A DNA stretch of 64,000 nt from Elizabethkingia sp. YR214 (GTDB lineage: Bacteria > Bacteroidota > Bacteroidia > Flavobacteriales > Weeksellaceae), in contig NZ_QBUH01000004.1 in NCBI RefSeq assembly GCF_003058195.1, positions 310,001 to 374,000 on the forward strand, given 5' to 3'. The position numbers were made by a program, and so were the translations under genes. Below, one piece after another: positions 17,687 to 26,714 of this stretch. Position 1 is the first letter of the stretch. Each line of letters starts with the position of its first letter. The notes under the pieces are model-generated. The model saw only the letters and a program-made list of their open reading frames with translations. It was not told the DNA's origin and did not search any database.

Positions 17687-18496
17687 ATGATTCAGGCTTT
17701 AGATAAGATCAAACATAAAGATTCTAAGAACTTCTTTCTTATTGCAGGACCTTGTGCTATAGAAAGCGAAGATCTGGCTATGGAAGTAGCAGAAAGAGTA
17801 GTTCAGCTTACCAATCAATTCAATATTCCATATATATTCAAAGGTTCTTTTAAAAAAGCCAACCGTTCACGCGTTGATAGCTTTACCGGGATAGGAGATA
17901 TTAAAGCGCTTGAAATTTTGAAAAAAGTAGGGGAGAAGTATGATATTCCTACAACAACTGATATTCATGAAAATGAACATGCAGCATTAGCCGCTCAGTA
18001 TGTAGATGTATTACAGATTCCTGCTTTCTTAGTGCGTCAGACAGATTTATTGATAGCAGCTGCCGTAACAGGTAAAGCTGTAACACTGAAGAAAGGACAA
18101 TTCCTTTCTGCGGAATCTATGAAGTTTGCTGTAGACAAAGTAAAAGATTCAGGTAATGATAAAATAGCACTGATTGAAAGAGGAAACTCTTTTGGTTATA
18201 CTGATTTGGTTGTAGACTTCCGCGGGATTCCTACAATGCGTCAGTATGCGCCTACAATATTAGATATTACCCACTCGTTACAGCAACCTAATCAAAGTTC
18301 TGGTGTTACAGGCGGAAGACCAGAGTTAATAGAAACTATTGCTAAAGCTGGTATTGCAGTTGGTGCAGACGGGATCTTTATCGAAACCCATCCTAACCCT
18401 GCTGTGGCAAAATCAGATGGTGCAAACATGCTAAAATTAGATTATTTGGAAGCTTTACTGGAAAAGCTAACAAGAGTACGCGAAGCAATTTTGTAA
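17687..18496 (+). CDS. kdsA: 3-deoxy-8-phosphooctulonate (Kdo-8-P) synthase
   Basis: This 269-residue enzyme has the length and motifs of KdsA: FFLIAGPCAIES near the N-terminus, the FKGSFKKANRSR phosphoenolpyruvate/phosphate-binding block, TDIHE, and the C-terminal GIFIETHPNP. It condenses arabinose 5-phosphate with phosphoenolpyruvate for Kdo, the inner sugar of lipopolysaccharide. The preceding step is encoded about 3.3 kb away by kdsD. It is single on the plus strand, ending in a strong terminator. Confidence 0.95.
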   Translation: MIQALDKIKHKDSKNFFLIAGPCAIESEDLAMEVAERVVQLTNQFNIPYIFKGSFKKANRSRVDSFTGIGDIKALEILKKVGEKYDIPTTTDIHENEHAALAAQYVDVLQIPAFLVRQTDLLIAAAVTGKAVTLKKGQFLSAESMKFAVDKVKDSGNDKIALIERGNSFGYTDLVVDFRGIPTMRQYAPTILDITHSLQQPNQSSGVTGGRPELIETIAKAGIAVGADGIFIETHPNPAVAKSDGANMLKLDYLEALLEKLTRVREAIL

Positions 18497-18512
18497 AGCA
18501 TTTTTGAAATAA

Positions 18513-18545
18513 AAAAGCCGGAAGATAACTTCCGGCTTTTTTTAT
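18513..18545. terminator. Bidirectional terminator between kdsA and the TetR gene
   Basis: AAAAGCCGGAAG / CTTCCGGCTTTT with A and T tracts on both sides lies between convergent stops (18496 and 18563). Confidence 0.9.
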
Positions 18546-18562
18546 AAAATAGTGCTAATTTT

Positions 18563-19204
18563 TTATTTTTTCTCCAGCTTTTTGTACTGGTCGTCTATAA
18601 TAGTGGCGATAGCATCTTTCAGAATTTTTGCATCTTCTTCTTTATTAAAGTCAAGTCCGCAAAAAGTTGAACCATTTACAGTAAAATGTAAATTAAGATA
18701 GTATGTACCTGCTACAAGCATTGCCAATATTGCTCTATATTCTTTAGATTGTTCTTTAAAAAGAGGATCTATAACCTGGTCTAACAGCGGGTTTCCTACG
18801 GCCTCTCTGTCATCTGCAAGTTTTCTCAGAGATGGTCTGGTTTCTGAGATACCCCATAAAATAATTTTTTGATATTCTTTGTTTTTGGCTAAAGTCTCAT
18901 ATTGCTTCAGAATCATATTGGTTGTGATTTCCTGTCCACCATCAGAAAAACCGGAAGTCATTATTTCCTGATCATCTACATTAGCCCAGAAGTCCTGTGA
19001 TTTTATATACTCATCAATAAGCTTATCTGTACTTCCAAAATAAGAATAGATTAGTTTTTTATCCAGTCCTGCAACGGTTGCAATTTTGGAAACTTTTAAC
19101 TCAGAATATCCCTTTGTTGCCAGAATTTTTCCAACAGCGTTTAATAATTTTTGTTTAGTTTTTTCCTTATTTCTTATTGGACCGTCTACTACTTTTCTTG
19201 CCAT
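18563..19204 (-). CDS. TetR/AcrR-family transcriptional regulator
   Basis: This 213-residue protein has an N-terminal helix-turn-helix (about 15-60: LLNAVGKILATKGYSELKVSKIATVAGLDKKLIYSYFG region). The C-terminal helical ligand-binding part is divergent, as usual. The ligand is unknown. It is flanked by terminators on both sides, so it is transcribed alone, and no efflux pump lies next to it to suggest a target. Confidence 0.88.
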   Translation of the reverse strand: MARKVVDGPIRNKEKTKQKLLNAVGKILATKGYSELKVSKIATVAGLDKKLIYSYFGSTDKLIDEYIKSQDFWANVDDQEIMTSGFSDGGQEITTNMILKQYETLAKNKEYQKIILWGISETRPSLRKLADDREAVGNPLLDQVIDPLFKEQSKEYRAILAMLVAGTYYLNLHFTVNGSTFCGLDFNKEEDAKILKDAIATIIDDQYKKLEKK

Positions 19205-19273
19205 ATTCTTATTATTCTAAATTATATTCCTGAGTGTAAAAATATGAAAAATAACTTTTTATAATGGATATTA

Positions 19274-19306
19274 TAAAAAAAAACACTCCTTAAGGAGTGT
19301 TTTTTT
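19274..19306 (-). terminator. Intrinsic terminator after the M1 peptidase gene
   Basis: AAAAACACTCC TTAAGG AGTGTTTTT, with runs of A and T, starts immediately at the peptidase stop codon on the minus strand. Confidence 0.88.
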
Positions 19307-20955
19307 TATTTTATAAGGGTATAATCAATATAATAATTTGCATCCCATTCCACCGGGTTTTTGTCCTTTAATTTTACTGTTTTCCACTCCTCAGAAGGTG
19401 TTATAACAGTTTTGGAATTCTTTAAACGAACAGGCAATTTAAAATCTTTTACAGTGTTTACCCATCTGAAAGATAATTTTTTACCATCCTGCTTATATTC
19501 CAGTTTCGGAATATTGGTAGTAGTAAGGTACTGACTAAACACTGTTGAGAAGTCTATACCGGATTTTTGATTGATATAATCCTGTACCTGCTTGCCAGTA
19601 ACAGTTTGATGATAAAAATCTTTTCCTAAGCCTCTGAGAATCTGACGGAATTTTTCATCATCGTTAATCACCTGGCGGATTGTATGAAGCATACTTGCCC
19701 CTTTATAATACATATCTCCACTGCCATGTGCTCTCACACCGTAAGCCGGAATAATTGGCTCATCGTTCTGGATGTTGTGTCTCTGGCCAATAAGATATTT
19801 GTTCCCATCTTCTTTGCCGAAGACGAAATCTGAATAAAGAGTTTCTGAATAACATGTGAAACTTTCGTGTACCCACATATCAGCCGTATCTTGTGCTGTA
19901 ATATTATTTGCAAACCATTCGTGTCCACTTTCATGGATAATAATAAAGTCAAACTTTAATCCAACTCCTGTACCAGAAAGATCTCTTCCCAAATACCCGT
20001 TTTGATATTTGTTTCCATAGGCTACAGCACTCTGGTGCTCCATTCCCAGGTGAGGGGTTTCAACAAGTTTATAACCATCTTCATAGAAAGGATAAGGGCC
20101 AAACCAGTGCTCAAAAGCTTTCAGCATAGGTTTTACCTGCTCAAACTGCTTTTTAGCTTTATCAAGATTCTCTTTAATAACGTAATAATCTAAAGATAAC
20201 TTTCCTTTTTCGCCATCAAAACTATCTCCGAAGTGAACATAATTTCCAACATAAGGCGTAATGCTGTAATCGTTAATTGGATTTTTAACTTCCCAAACCG
20301 AAACGTTTTTACCATTTTCAGTTCTTTGTTCTATAAGGCGTCCGTTAGATACACCCGTAAGATCCTTAGGGCTGATAACGGTAAAAGTTACACCATTGTC
20401 TGGCTCGTCTCCCCAATAGTCTTTTATAGGTAACCATACGCTGGTTCCAATACCCTCGGTAGCTGTGGTCATCCATGGTTTTCCGGAGGCATCCTTCGCG
20501 AAAACCCAACCTCCATCCCACGGAGCTCTTTTAGCAACAATAGGATTTCCTTCAAAATCTATGCTGATAAAGTGATCATCCCCCTTTTTAAAGCTTCCTT
20601 TGGTTTGAATGAAGAGGAAATTTCCGTCTCTTTTCTGAGAGGAAATTTCAAAGTCACTCATCACATTAGAAACCCTCATAGGCTGTTGGATGTCTATTTG
20701 AAATGTCGGGTTATTTACATCTTTTGTAATACTGAAGCTAATTCTGTTACTGCCTTTTACACTTTTTTGTGCAAAATTGGGTTCAGCCTCAATATCATAT
20801 TTTTTTACATCCCAAAAATCTCTGTATTTTGTATTAGATCCGAACAGAGAATCTTGTTTTGTAAACACATGTTCTTTTTCTCCAAAAGCATTCTTATTTT
20901 GAGAATACCCGAGAACTCCTGATAATAGAAGTGCAGAGATTATAATTTTTTTCAT
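19306..20955 (-). CDS. Secreted M1-family zinc metallopeptidase
   Basis: This 549-residue protein has a signal peptide (about 1-19, MKK then hydrophobic to GYSQ). The gluzincin motif HESGH at 341-345 is followed 18 residues later by Glu364 (WVHES), giving the full HExxH-x18-E zinc site. The exopeptidase motif is GMEH (304-307) instead of the usual GAMEN. It is shorter than classical aminopeptidase N because the C-terminal helical domain is missing, as in many Bacteroidota M1 proteins. It is the last gene of the kdsD-tatC-M1 run; the signal looks Sec-type, not Tat. Confidence 0.9.
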   Translation of the reverse strand: MKKIIISALLLSGVLGYSQNKNAFGEKEHVFTKQDSLFGSNTKYRDFWDVKKYDIEAEPNFAQKSVKGSNRISFSITKDVNNPTFQIDIQQPMRVSNVMSDFEISSQKRDGNFLFIQTKGSFKKGDDHFISIDFEGNPIVAKRAPWDGGWVFAKDASGKPWMTTATEGIGTSVWLPIKDYWGDEPDNGVTFTVISPKDLTGVSNGRLIEQRTENGKNVSVWEVKNPINDYSITPYVGNYVHFGDSFDGEKGKLSLDYYVIKENLDKAKKQFEQVKPMLKAFEHWFGPYPFYEDGYKLVETPHLGMEHQSAVAYGNKYQNGYLGRDLSGTGVGLKFDFIIIHESGHEWFANNITAQDTADMWVHESFTCYSETLYSDFVFGKEDGNKYLIGQRHNIQNDEPIIPAYGVRAHGSGDMYYKGASMLHTIRQVINDDEKFRQILRGLGKDFYHQTVTGKQVQDYINQKSGIDFSTVFSQYLTTTNIPKLEYKQDGKKLSFRWVNTVKDFKLPVRLKNSKTVITPSEEWKTVKLKDKNPVEWDANYYIDYTLIK

Positions 20956-20970
20956 AGTGATGTGAGATGT

Positions 20971-21825
20971 TTAGTTTTCTATCTTAGGTAGATTGGTTTC
21001 CGGAGTTTCTTTATTCTTTGCTCTTTTCTTCATTCTTTTTTCCATAAGTCTGGACATAAATATACTTATTTCATATAGAACAAGCAGAGGTAAAGCTGCT
21101 GCCATCATACTCAATACGTCAGCAGGTGTAATAATAGCTGCAACAACCATGATAACCACAATTGCATGTCTTCTGTAAGTGGTTAAGAATTTAGGTGTAA
21201 GAATTCCGATGGACGTAAGCATATATACAACAATAGGGAAAAGGAAAATAACCGCCATTCCTAATACTACCTGCAGGAAAATAGTAATGTAGCTGGAAAG
21301 GTCAATGTCTACACGAATTGTATCTGAAATATGAAAGAAATAACCAAAGTTGATTACAAAAGGCATCACCAAAAAGTATCCGCTAAGTGCCCCCAGCATA
21401 AACATTAACCATGTACTGTTGATTACAAAAATTGAATTTTTTCTTTCGTTTTCATGTAGCCCGGGGCTGATAAATTTCCATAATTCCCATACGATATAAG
21501 GGAATGCAATCATAATACCTCCAACAATAGAAACCGCCATCATTACATTGAACTGTTCAAATAATCTTCTTACTTGGATTGGAAATTTTTCTGGTAGATC
21601 AATTGTATCATGTCCGAACACCATTTGTGAAAAGTGGTTTACCACTTTAAAGGTTAAAAAATCTGGTTTTGTTGGACCAAATAAAATATGATCCATAACC
21701 CAGTTAATATTGAATCCAATAGCAAAACCACCAATAGCAATAGCCAGGATGGAACGTATTAAATGCCCTCTTAATTCACCAATATGCCCCAAAAAGGACA
21801 TTTCTTTTTCTTTAGTTTCGCTCAT
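20971..21825 (-). CDS. tatC: Sec-independent protein translocase subunit TatC
   Basis: This 284-residue protein has six hydrophobic segments. The conserved N-terminal MSFLGHIGELRGHLIRS carries the Glu and Arg of the signal-peptide-binding site, and the AFPYIVWELWKFISPGL loop is present. TatC recognises twin-arginine signals and drives export of folded proteins. The tail is rich in Lys/Glu. It is 3 nt downstream of kdsD and 15 nt upstream of the M1 peptidase. tatA/B are not in this window. A likely client, the GH109 protein with an NRRDFIK signal, is encoded at about 47 kb. Confidence 0.95.
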   Translation of the reverse strand: MSETKEKEMSFLGHIGELRGHLIRSILAIAIGGFAIGFNINWVMDHILFGPTKPDFLTFKVVNHFSQMVFGHDTIDLPEKFPIQVRRLFEQFNVMMAVSIVGGIMIAFPYIVWELWKFISPGLHENERKNSIFVINSTWLMFMLGALSGYFLVMPFVINFGYFFHISDTIRVDIDLSSYITIFLQVVLGMAVIFLFPIVVYMLTSIGILTPKFLTTYRRHAIVVIMVVAAIITPADVLSMMAAALPLLVLYEISIFMSRLMEKRMKKRAKNKETPETNLPKIEN

Positions 21826-21828
21826 TGT

Positions 21829-22788
21829 TTAAATAATACCTTCATCTAATAATTTATGAATGTCGATAATTCCGGAATACATTCCGTTTTCTGTTACGAC
21901 AAGTTGACCAATATTGTTGGATTTCAAAATTTCCATGGCATTTTTTGCCAGAGAATTTCTGTCAATAGTTTTAGGGTTTTTACTCATAATTTGCTGAGCT
22001 GTAATACCAGAAACATCCTCATTCTGCATAAGCATTCTGCGTAAATCTCCATCTGTTATAACACCGATTATATCATTTCCGCTGGTAACCACAGTAATTC
22101 CATGTTTAGAAGCACTGATAGAAATAATGATTTCCCGGATATTGGCACTCTCATGTACTTCAGGCTTATTATCCGAAAGGAATTGAGCAACTGTAGCTGT
22201 AAGATTTTTGCCCAATGATCCACCAGGGTGGTACTTAGCAAAATCAGTATCCTTAAAGCCTCTTAGCTCCATCAGACATATTGCTAAAGCATCTCCCAGC
22301 GCCATCTGAACAGTAGTGCTGCTGGTAGGAGCCAGTTGATTAGGACAGGCCTCCTGCTCAACGGCAGAACTAATGATAATATCTGAAGATTCGGCTAGCT
22401 TACTGTTTAGATTTCCAGTCATACCAATAAGGCATGAAGAATAATTTTTCAGGAAAGGAGCCAAGGATGCAATTTCGGGAGAATTTCCGGAATTTGATAT
22501 GCATAGAACAACATCTTCTTTAGCCAGTAAACCAAGGTCTCCATGTATTGCTTCGGCAGCATGCAGAAACTGAGTAGGAGTGCCTGTGGAATTTAAAGTT
22601 GCCACTATCTTGTTGGCAACGTGAGCACTTTTGCCAATGCCCACAACGACAAGCTTGCCTTTGGTTTCATAAATTTTCTCAACAGTCTGAATAAAATTTT
22701 CATTTAGTGAATTTTTTGTCTTTTCCAGTTCCTGAATCTCTATGGAAAAGGTCTTTCGAGCAAGGCTTAGAATTTCTTCGGTTTTCAA
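21829..22788 (-). CDS. kdsD: Arabinose-5-phosphate isomerase (KpsF/GutQ family)
   Basis: This 319-residue protein has an N-terminal SIS sugar-isomerase domain (about 35-165, VVVGIGKSAHVANK and CISNSGNSPE) and a C-terminal tandem CBS pair (about 205-319). This is the standard architecture of KdsD/KpsF/GutQ. It converts ribulose 5-phosphate to arabinose 5-phosphate for Kdo synthesis, feeding KdsA encoded nearby. It is the first gene of the operon with tatC and the M1 peptidase, divergent from recQ. Confidence 0.93.
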   Translation of the reverse strand: MKTEEILSLARKTFSIEIQELEKTKNSLNENFIQTVEKIYETKGKLVVVGIGKSAHVANKIVATLNSTGTPTQFLHAAEAIHGDLGLLAKEDVVLCISNSGNSPEIASLAPFLKNYSSCLIGMTGNLNSKLAESSDIIISSAVEQEACPNQLAPTSSTTVQMALGDALAICLMELRGFKDTDFAKYHPGGSLGKNLTATVAQFLSDNKPEVHESANIREIIISISASKHGITVVTSGNDIIGVITDGDLRRMLMQNEDVSGITAQQIMSKNPKTIDRNSLAKNAMEILKSNNIGQLVVTENGMYSGIIDIHKLLDEGII

Positions 22789-22796
22789 TGTAGATA

Positions 22797-22827
22797 TTGC
22801 TTTGTTATATTAATTTCATTATCTTTG
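22797..22827 (+). promoter_or_regulatory. recQ promoter
   Basis: TTG (22797-22799), 20 nt, then TATCTTTG (22820-22827): a complete match to the Bacteroidota TTG/TAnnTTTG layout, 35 nt before the recQ ATG. Confidence 0.65.
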
Positions 22828-22835
22828 ATAAGATG

Positions 22836-22843
22836 CAAATTTA
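22836..22843 (-). promoter_or_regulatory. kdsD operon -7 box, overlapping the recQ promoter
   Basis: The minus strand reads TAAATTTG, facing the recQ -7 box only 8 nt away, so both transcripts would start within a few bases of each other. The -33 region would fall inside the recQ start region and is not clear. Confidence 0.5.
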
Positions 22844-22861
22844 GTAAACTTAAATCAAAGG

Positions 22862-25069
22862 ATGAATACAAAATCTGCGAACATAGCGGAGTCATTGAAA
22901 AAGTATTTTGGCTTTACAACATTCAAAGGGTATCAGGAACAGATTATATCTTCACTTTTAGAAGGGAGTGATGTCTTTGTTCTGATGCCAACAGGTGGAG
23001 GTAAATCATTATGCTACCAGTTGCCGGCATTAATGAGCGAGGGAACAGCTATTGTGGTTTCACCACTAATAGCACTAATGAAAAATCAGGTAGATGCGGT
23101 TAACGGGCTTTCCTCTGAAGAGGGAGTAGCACACGTTCTTAATTCTTCGTTGAACAAAACTCAGACGAAAACCGTGATGGATGATATCCGGAACGGAAGA
23201 ACAAAGCTGCTTTATGTAGCTCCGGAATCGTTGATTAAAGAGGAATATATAGATTTCTTTAAAGAGGTTCCTATTTCTTTCTTTGCAATAGACGAGGCGC
23301 ACTGTATTTCAGAATGGGGACATGATTTCCGTCCGGAATACAGAAATTTAAAAAGTATTATCGATAAAATTGCGGATGTTCCTGTTATTGCACTAACGGC
23401 TACAGCAACTCCAAAAGTTCAGGATGATATTCAGAAAACACTTGGCATGACGAATGCTCTTGTATATAAAGAGTCTTTCAACAGGCCCAACTTATTTTAT
23501 GAAGTACGTCCGAAAGTAAACATCGATAAAGAAATTGTTAAATTCATCAAAGCCCAAAATGGTAAATCAGGGATTGTTTACTGTCTCAGCAGAAGAAAAG
23601 TTGAAGAATTTGCACAGCTGCTTCAGGTAAACGGACTGAATGCATTACCATATCATGCGGGTTTAGATGCCAAAACACGTGTTACCAATCAGGACAAATT
23701 CCTGATGGAAGAGGTAGATGTTATTGTAGCAACTATAGCATTCGGGATGGGAATTGATAAGCCGGATGTAAGATTTGTAATTCATTACGACATACCAAAA
23801 AGCTTAGAAAGTTATTATCAGGAAACTGGACGTGCCGGAAGGGACGGGGGAGAAGGACATTGTATTGCCTTTTACGATCCGAAGGACATTGAAAAACTTG
23901 AAAAGTTTCTGGCTCAGAAACCAGTTTCGGAAAGAGAGATTGGTTTACAGCTGCTTAACGAAGTAGTGGGATATGTTGAAACATCCATGAGTCGCCGTCA
24001 GTACCTGCTGTATTATTTTGGTGAAAAGTTTGATCCGGTAAACGGAGCTGGAGCCAAGATGTGTGATAATTCAGTAAACCCGCCTGTATTAAAAGATGCA
24101 AGTGAGGATTTGACGAAAATTTTAAGCCTGGTAAATGATCTGGGGCAGAAATTCAGAGCAAAAGATCTAGTAGCAGTAATTGCAGGTAAAGAAAATGCTG
24201 TAACCAAGTCGTATAAACTTGAAAACAATCACCACTTTGGTAGTGGTAAGGACAAGGAGGATAATTACTGGAAATCTATTATCCGACAGGCAGTAGTTCA
24301 GGATTTTTTATTAAAAGATATTGAAACCTACGGGGTACTAAAGCTTACGAAAAAAGGCTTAGATTGTATCGACGGTAAGTTGAAATCGAAATTTGAAATA
24401 GCAGAAGACAGAGTATATAACCTGGCAGAAACTGCCAAAATATCCTCTGAAGTTACATTAGGAAATACAGCGCGTGGACTGGACGATAAATTGTTCAGCT
24501 TACTAAAAGAGGTAAGGAAGAAAGTCGCCCAGAAAAATAATATTCCGCCATATACAGTATTCCAGGATCCGAGTTTGGAGGATATGACAGTACAATATCC
24601 TATTAGTATAGATGAGATTTCTAAGATATACGGAGTAGGAGAAGGAAAAGCTAAAAAATTCGGAAAGGAATTTGCGGATTTTATAAAAAAATATGTTGAG
24701 GAAAACGATATCGACCGTCCGGACGATATGGTACTAAAGCAGGTAGCAAATAAATCCAGTCATAAGGTTTTTATTATTCAGAATACGGATAAGAAAATTG
24801 ATTTGGAAGATATTGCTAAAGCTAAAAATCTGACAATGGACGAACTGCTTTCCGAAATGGAGAGTATCGTCTATCAGGGAACGAAACTAAATATCGACTA
24901 TTATATCGATGAGAATTTTGATGAGGATATTGTAGAAGGGTTTATGGAATTTATGATGGAGTCTGAGAGCGATAGTATGAAGACTTTATGCACTGAATTT
25001 TCTGACGAACTTTCCGACGAGGAAATCCGAATGCTGCGTATAAAATTTATTAGCGATGTAGCGAACTAA
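22862..25069 (+). CDS. recQ: ATP-dependent DNA helicase RecQ
   Basis: This 735-residue superfamily 2 helicase has Walker A TGGGKS (44-49), DEAH (144-147) with the following aromatic-rich loop CISEWGHDFRPEY, helicase motifs V and VI (ATIAFGMGIDKPDVR; QETGRAGRDG), an RQC region and a HRDC domain (about 545-620). It unwinds forked and recombination DNA. Oddity: the RQC zinc-finger region reads SRRQYLLYYFGE...AKMCDN, so only Cys401 of the usual four cysteines is present. The protein is also longer than E. coli RecQ, with about 100 extra residues after HRDC. Confidence 0.94.
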   Translation: MNTKSANIAESLKKYFGFTTFKGYQEQIISSLLEGSDVFVLMPTGGGKSLCYQLPALMSEGTAIVVSPLIALMKNQVDAVNGLSSEEGVAHVLNSSLNKTQTKTVMDDIRNGRTKLLYVAPESLIKEEYIDFFKEVPISFFAIDEAHCISEWGHDFRPEYRNLKSIIDKIADVPVIALTATATPKVQDDIQKTLGMTNALVYKESFNRPNLFYEVRPKVNIDKEIVKFIKAQNGKSGIVYCLSRRKVEEFAQLLQVNGLNALPYHAGLDAKTRVTNQDKFLMEEVDVIVATIAFGMGIDKPDVRFVIHYDIPKSLESYYQETGRAGRDGGEGHCIAFYDPKDIEKLEKFLAQKPVSEREIGLQLLNEVVGYVETSMSRRQYLLYYFGEKFDPVNGAGAKMCDNSVNPPVLKDASEDLTKILSLVNDLGQKFRAKDLVAVIAGKENAVTKSYKLENNHHFGSGKDKEDNYWKSIIRQAVVQDFLLKDIETYGVLKLTKKGLDCIDGKLKSKFEIAEDRVYNLAETAKISSEVTLGNTARGLDDKLFSLLKEVRKKVAQKNNIPPYTVFQDPSLEDMTVQYPISIDEISKIYGVGEGKAKKFGKEFADFIKKYVEENDIDRPDDMVLKQVANKSSHKVFIIQNTDKKIDLEDIAKAKNLTMDELLSEMESIVYQGTKLNIDYYIDENFDEDIVEGFMEFMMESESDSMKTLCTEFSDELSDEEIRMLRIKFISDVAN

Positions 25070-25080
25070 AAGCAGGAAAA

Positions 25081-26172
25081 ATGAAGCTTATTGAAATTAT
25101 GTTTATTCTTCCTGATCTCAGACCAGATCAGGAGGAATATACTGTTTCAATGCTACTGAAATATTTGCCAAGAGATATCTTTCGCCCTTCAGTTCTATTA
25201 CTAAATAAAGGAAAGCATTATTATAACCTGAATGCACTTCGGGAGTATGTAGAGGTTATTGATCTGCAGGTAGAGAAAATCAGAAATTCTTTAACTGTCA
25301 TTCTGAGACAGATTAAAAAACGAAATCCCGATATTGTTTTCTGTAATGCAAAAGAGCTAAATGTTTATTTTGCATACTTTTCTTACTTCTTCCCGCATAC
25401 TAAGTTTATCACAAAAATGACTGAAGGATTCTCCAGACAATTGTTCAGGAGGAGTCTGCGTTTTTTCTATAGATTTTATAATAATTATGATAAGATTATT
25501 ATACCCTCTGAGGATACACGTAACGATCTTATTCATACTTTTAAAATTGACCCCCGTAAACTGGCGAAAATTCATAATTCTGTAGATTTTGATCAGATGG
25601 ATAATAAATTCTCTGATGTCCGGAAACCTCATTTTTTTGACGATGAATACAAGAATATTGTTACAATGGGAGATTCTTCATCTACAGAAGGATTCGAGCA
25701 TTTGTTGCAGGTATTTAAACATCTTGAAAATGAAAAGGTGAGACTTCATATATTAACCAATGAAATAAGCAAAGAAAAAATACAGCAGGCAAAAAATAAC
25801 CTGAATCTGAATAATGTGATTTTTCATAGCACAATGAGTAATTCTTATGCCTGTGTCAAATATTCAGATTTATTTATCCTTTCGTCTAAATGTGATGACT
25901 CAGTAAATACATTATTGGAAGCCGGATGTTGCGGTACTTATGTTTTAGCAGATAGCAAATTAAACGGTCTTTCGGAAATTATTCAGTCAAAAGTGAACGG
26001 AGAAATGTTAAATATTGAGAAACATGAAAGCTTTGCGAAACAAATCTTGGAATCACTGTATAGTGATAAATCCCCTGAATTAATAAGGTATTCCATGGAA
26101 AGTAGATTTTCTAAAGAAAATATTTTAAAACAATATTTTGATATTTTGGAAGAAACATATAATATTCGATAA
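25081..26172 (+). CDS. Family 4-type glycosyltransferase
   Basis: This 363-residue GT-B protein has an N-terminal half with LKYLPRDIFRPSVLLLNKGKHYY. The C-terminal Rossmann half includes a KIHNSVD segment (about 163-169) and a nucleotide-sugar site of the CDDSVNTLLEAGCCGTYVLA type (about 272-292), whose Glu corresponds to the EX7E region. Sugar and acceptor are unknown. It starts 11 nt after recQ and is probably co-transcribed, an unusual pairing that gives no functional hint. Confidence 0.78.
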   Translation: MKLIEIMFILPDLRPDQEEYTVSMLLKYLPRDIFRPSVLLLNKGKHYYNLNALREYVEVIDLQVEKIRNSLTVILRQIKKRNPDIVFCNAKELNVYFAYFSYFFPHTKFITKMTEGFSRQLFRRSLRFFYRFYNNYDKIIIPSEDTRNDLIHTFKIDPRKLAKIHNSVDFDQMDNKFSDVRKPHFFDDEYKNIVTMGDSSSTEGFEHLLQVFKHLENEKVRLHILTNEISKEKIQQAKNNLNLNNVIFHSTMSNSYACVKYSDLFILSSKCDDSVNTLLEAGCCGTYVLADSKLNGLSEIIQSKVNGEMLNIEKHESFAKQILESLYSDKSPELIRYSMESRFSKENILKQYFDILEETYNIR

Positions 26173-26277
26173 AATTGTTGTACCTTGCCTGCATTATTTA
26201 ACAGAAATCAATAGGATGTTCATTACGTTTTTTGATTACTTTAAATCATATTTTATCAACAATTTTAATTTTTTATA

Positions 26278-26559
26278 ATGAACATTTTTATTTCAAACAT
26301 TAACTATTCAGTTAAGGAATCTCAATTAGAAGAACTTTTTGCTTCATATGGTGCTATTCAGTCTGCTAAAATTATCATGGATAGAGAGACTGGTCGTTCT
26401 CGTGGTTTTGGTTTTGTTGAAATGCCAAACAATGATGAAGCTAACACAGCTATTGAATCTTTAAACGGAGCTTTGTTTCAAGGTAAAAACCTTAACGTTT
26501 CTGAAGCTAGACCTAAAGAAGAAAAACCTAGAAGATCATTTAATAATAATAGATACTAG
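26278..26559 (+). CDS. Small RNA-binding protein with one RRM
   Basis: This 93-residue protein consists of a single RNA-recognition motif. RNP2 is IFISNI (3-8) and RNP1 is RGFGFVEM (42-49), followed by a short basic Arg/Asn-rich tail. Such proteins are common in Bacteroidota and may take cold-shock or RNA-chaperone roles. Codon use is biased to frequent codons (many GCT, AAC, CGT), which hints at high expression. It is followed by two closely spaced hairpins. Confidence 0.92.
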   Translation: MNIFISNINYSVKESQLEELFASYGAIQSAKIIMDRETGRSRGFGFVEMPNNDEANTAIESLNGALFQGKNLNVSEARPKEEKPRRSFNNNRY

Positions 26560-26565
26560 TAAAAG

Positions 26566-26614
26566 ACGACAATTGTCGTGTCGTGACCGGAAGAGTGATC
26601 TTCCGGTTTTTTTA
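26566..26614 (+). terminator. Double hairpin terminator after the RRM gene
   Basis: A 14-nt palindrome ACGACAATTGTCGT (26566-26579) is followed by a GC-rich stem ACCGGAAG / CTTCCGGT and a run of T (26586-26614). Confidence 0.85.
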
Positions 26615-26658
26615 TTTTAAAATTTAAAATAAGGTATTCTTTGTTTTATAATAATAAA

Positions 26659-26691
26659 AAACACCCTGAATTTTCAAAACTCAGGGTGTTT
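26659..26691 (-). terminator. Intrinsic terminator after the BlaI-type gene
   Basis: AAACACCCTGA / TCAGGGTGTTT with an 11-nt loop is followed by T-rich sequence on the minus strand. Confidence 0.85.
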
Positions 26692-26714
26692 GTATATTCT
26701 TTTATGTAAAAAAA

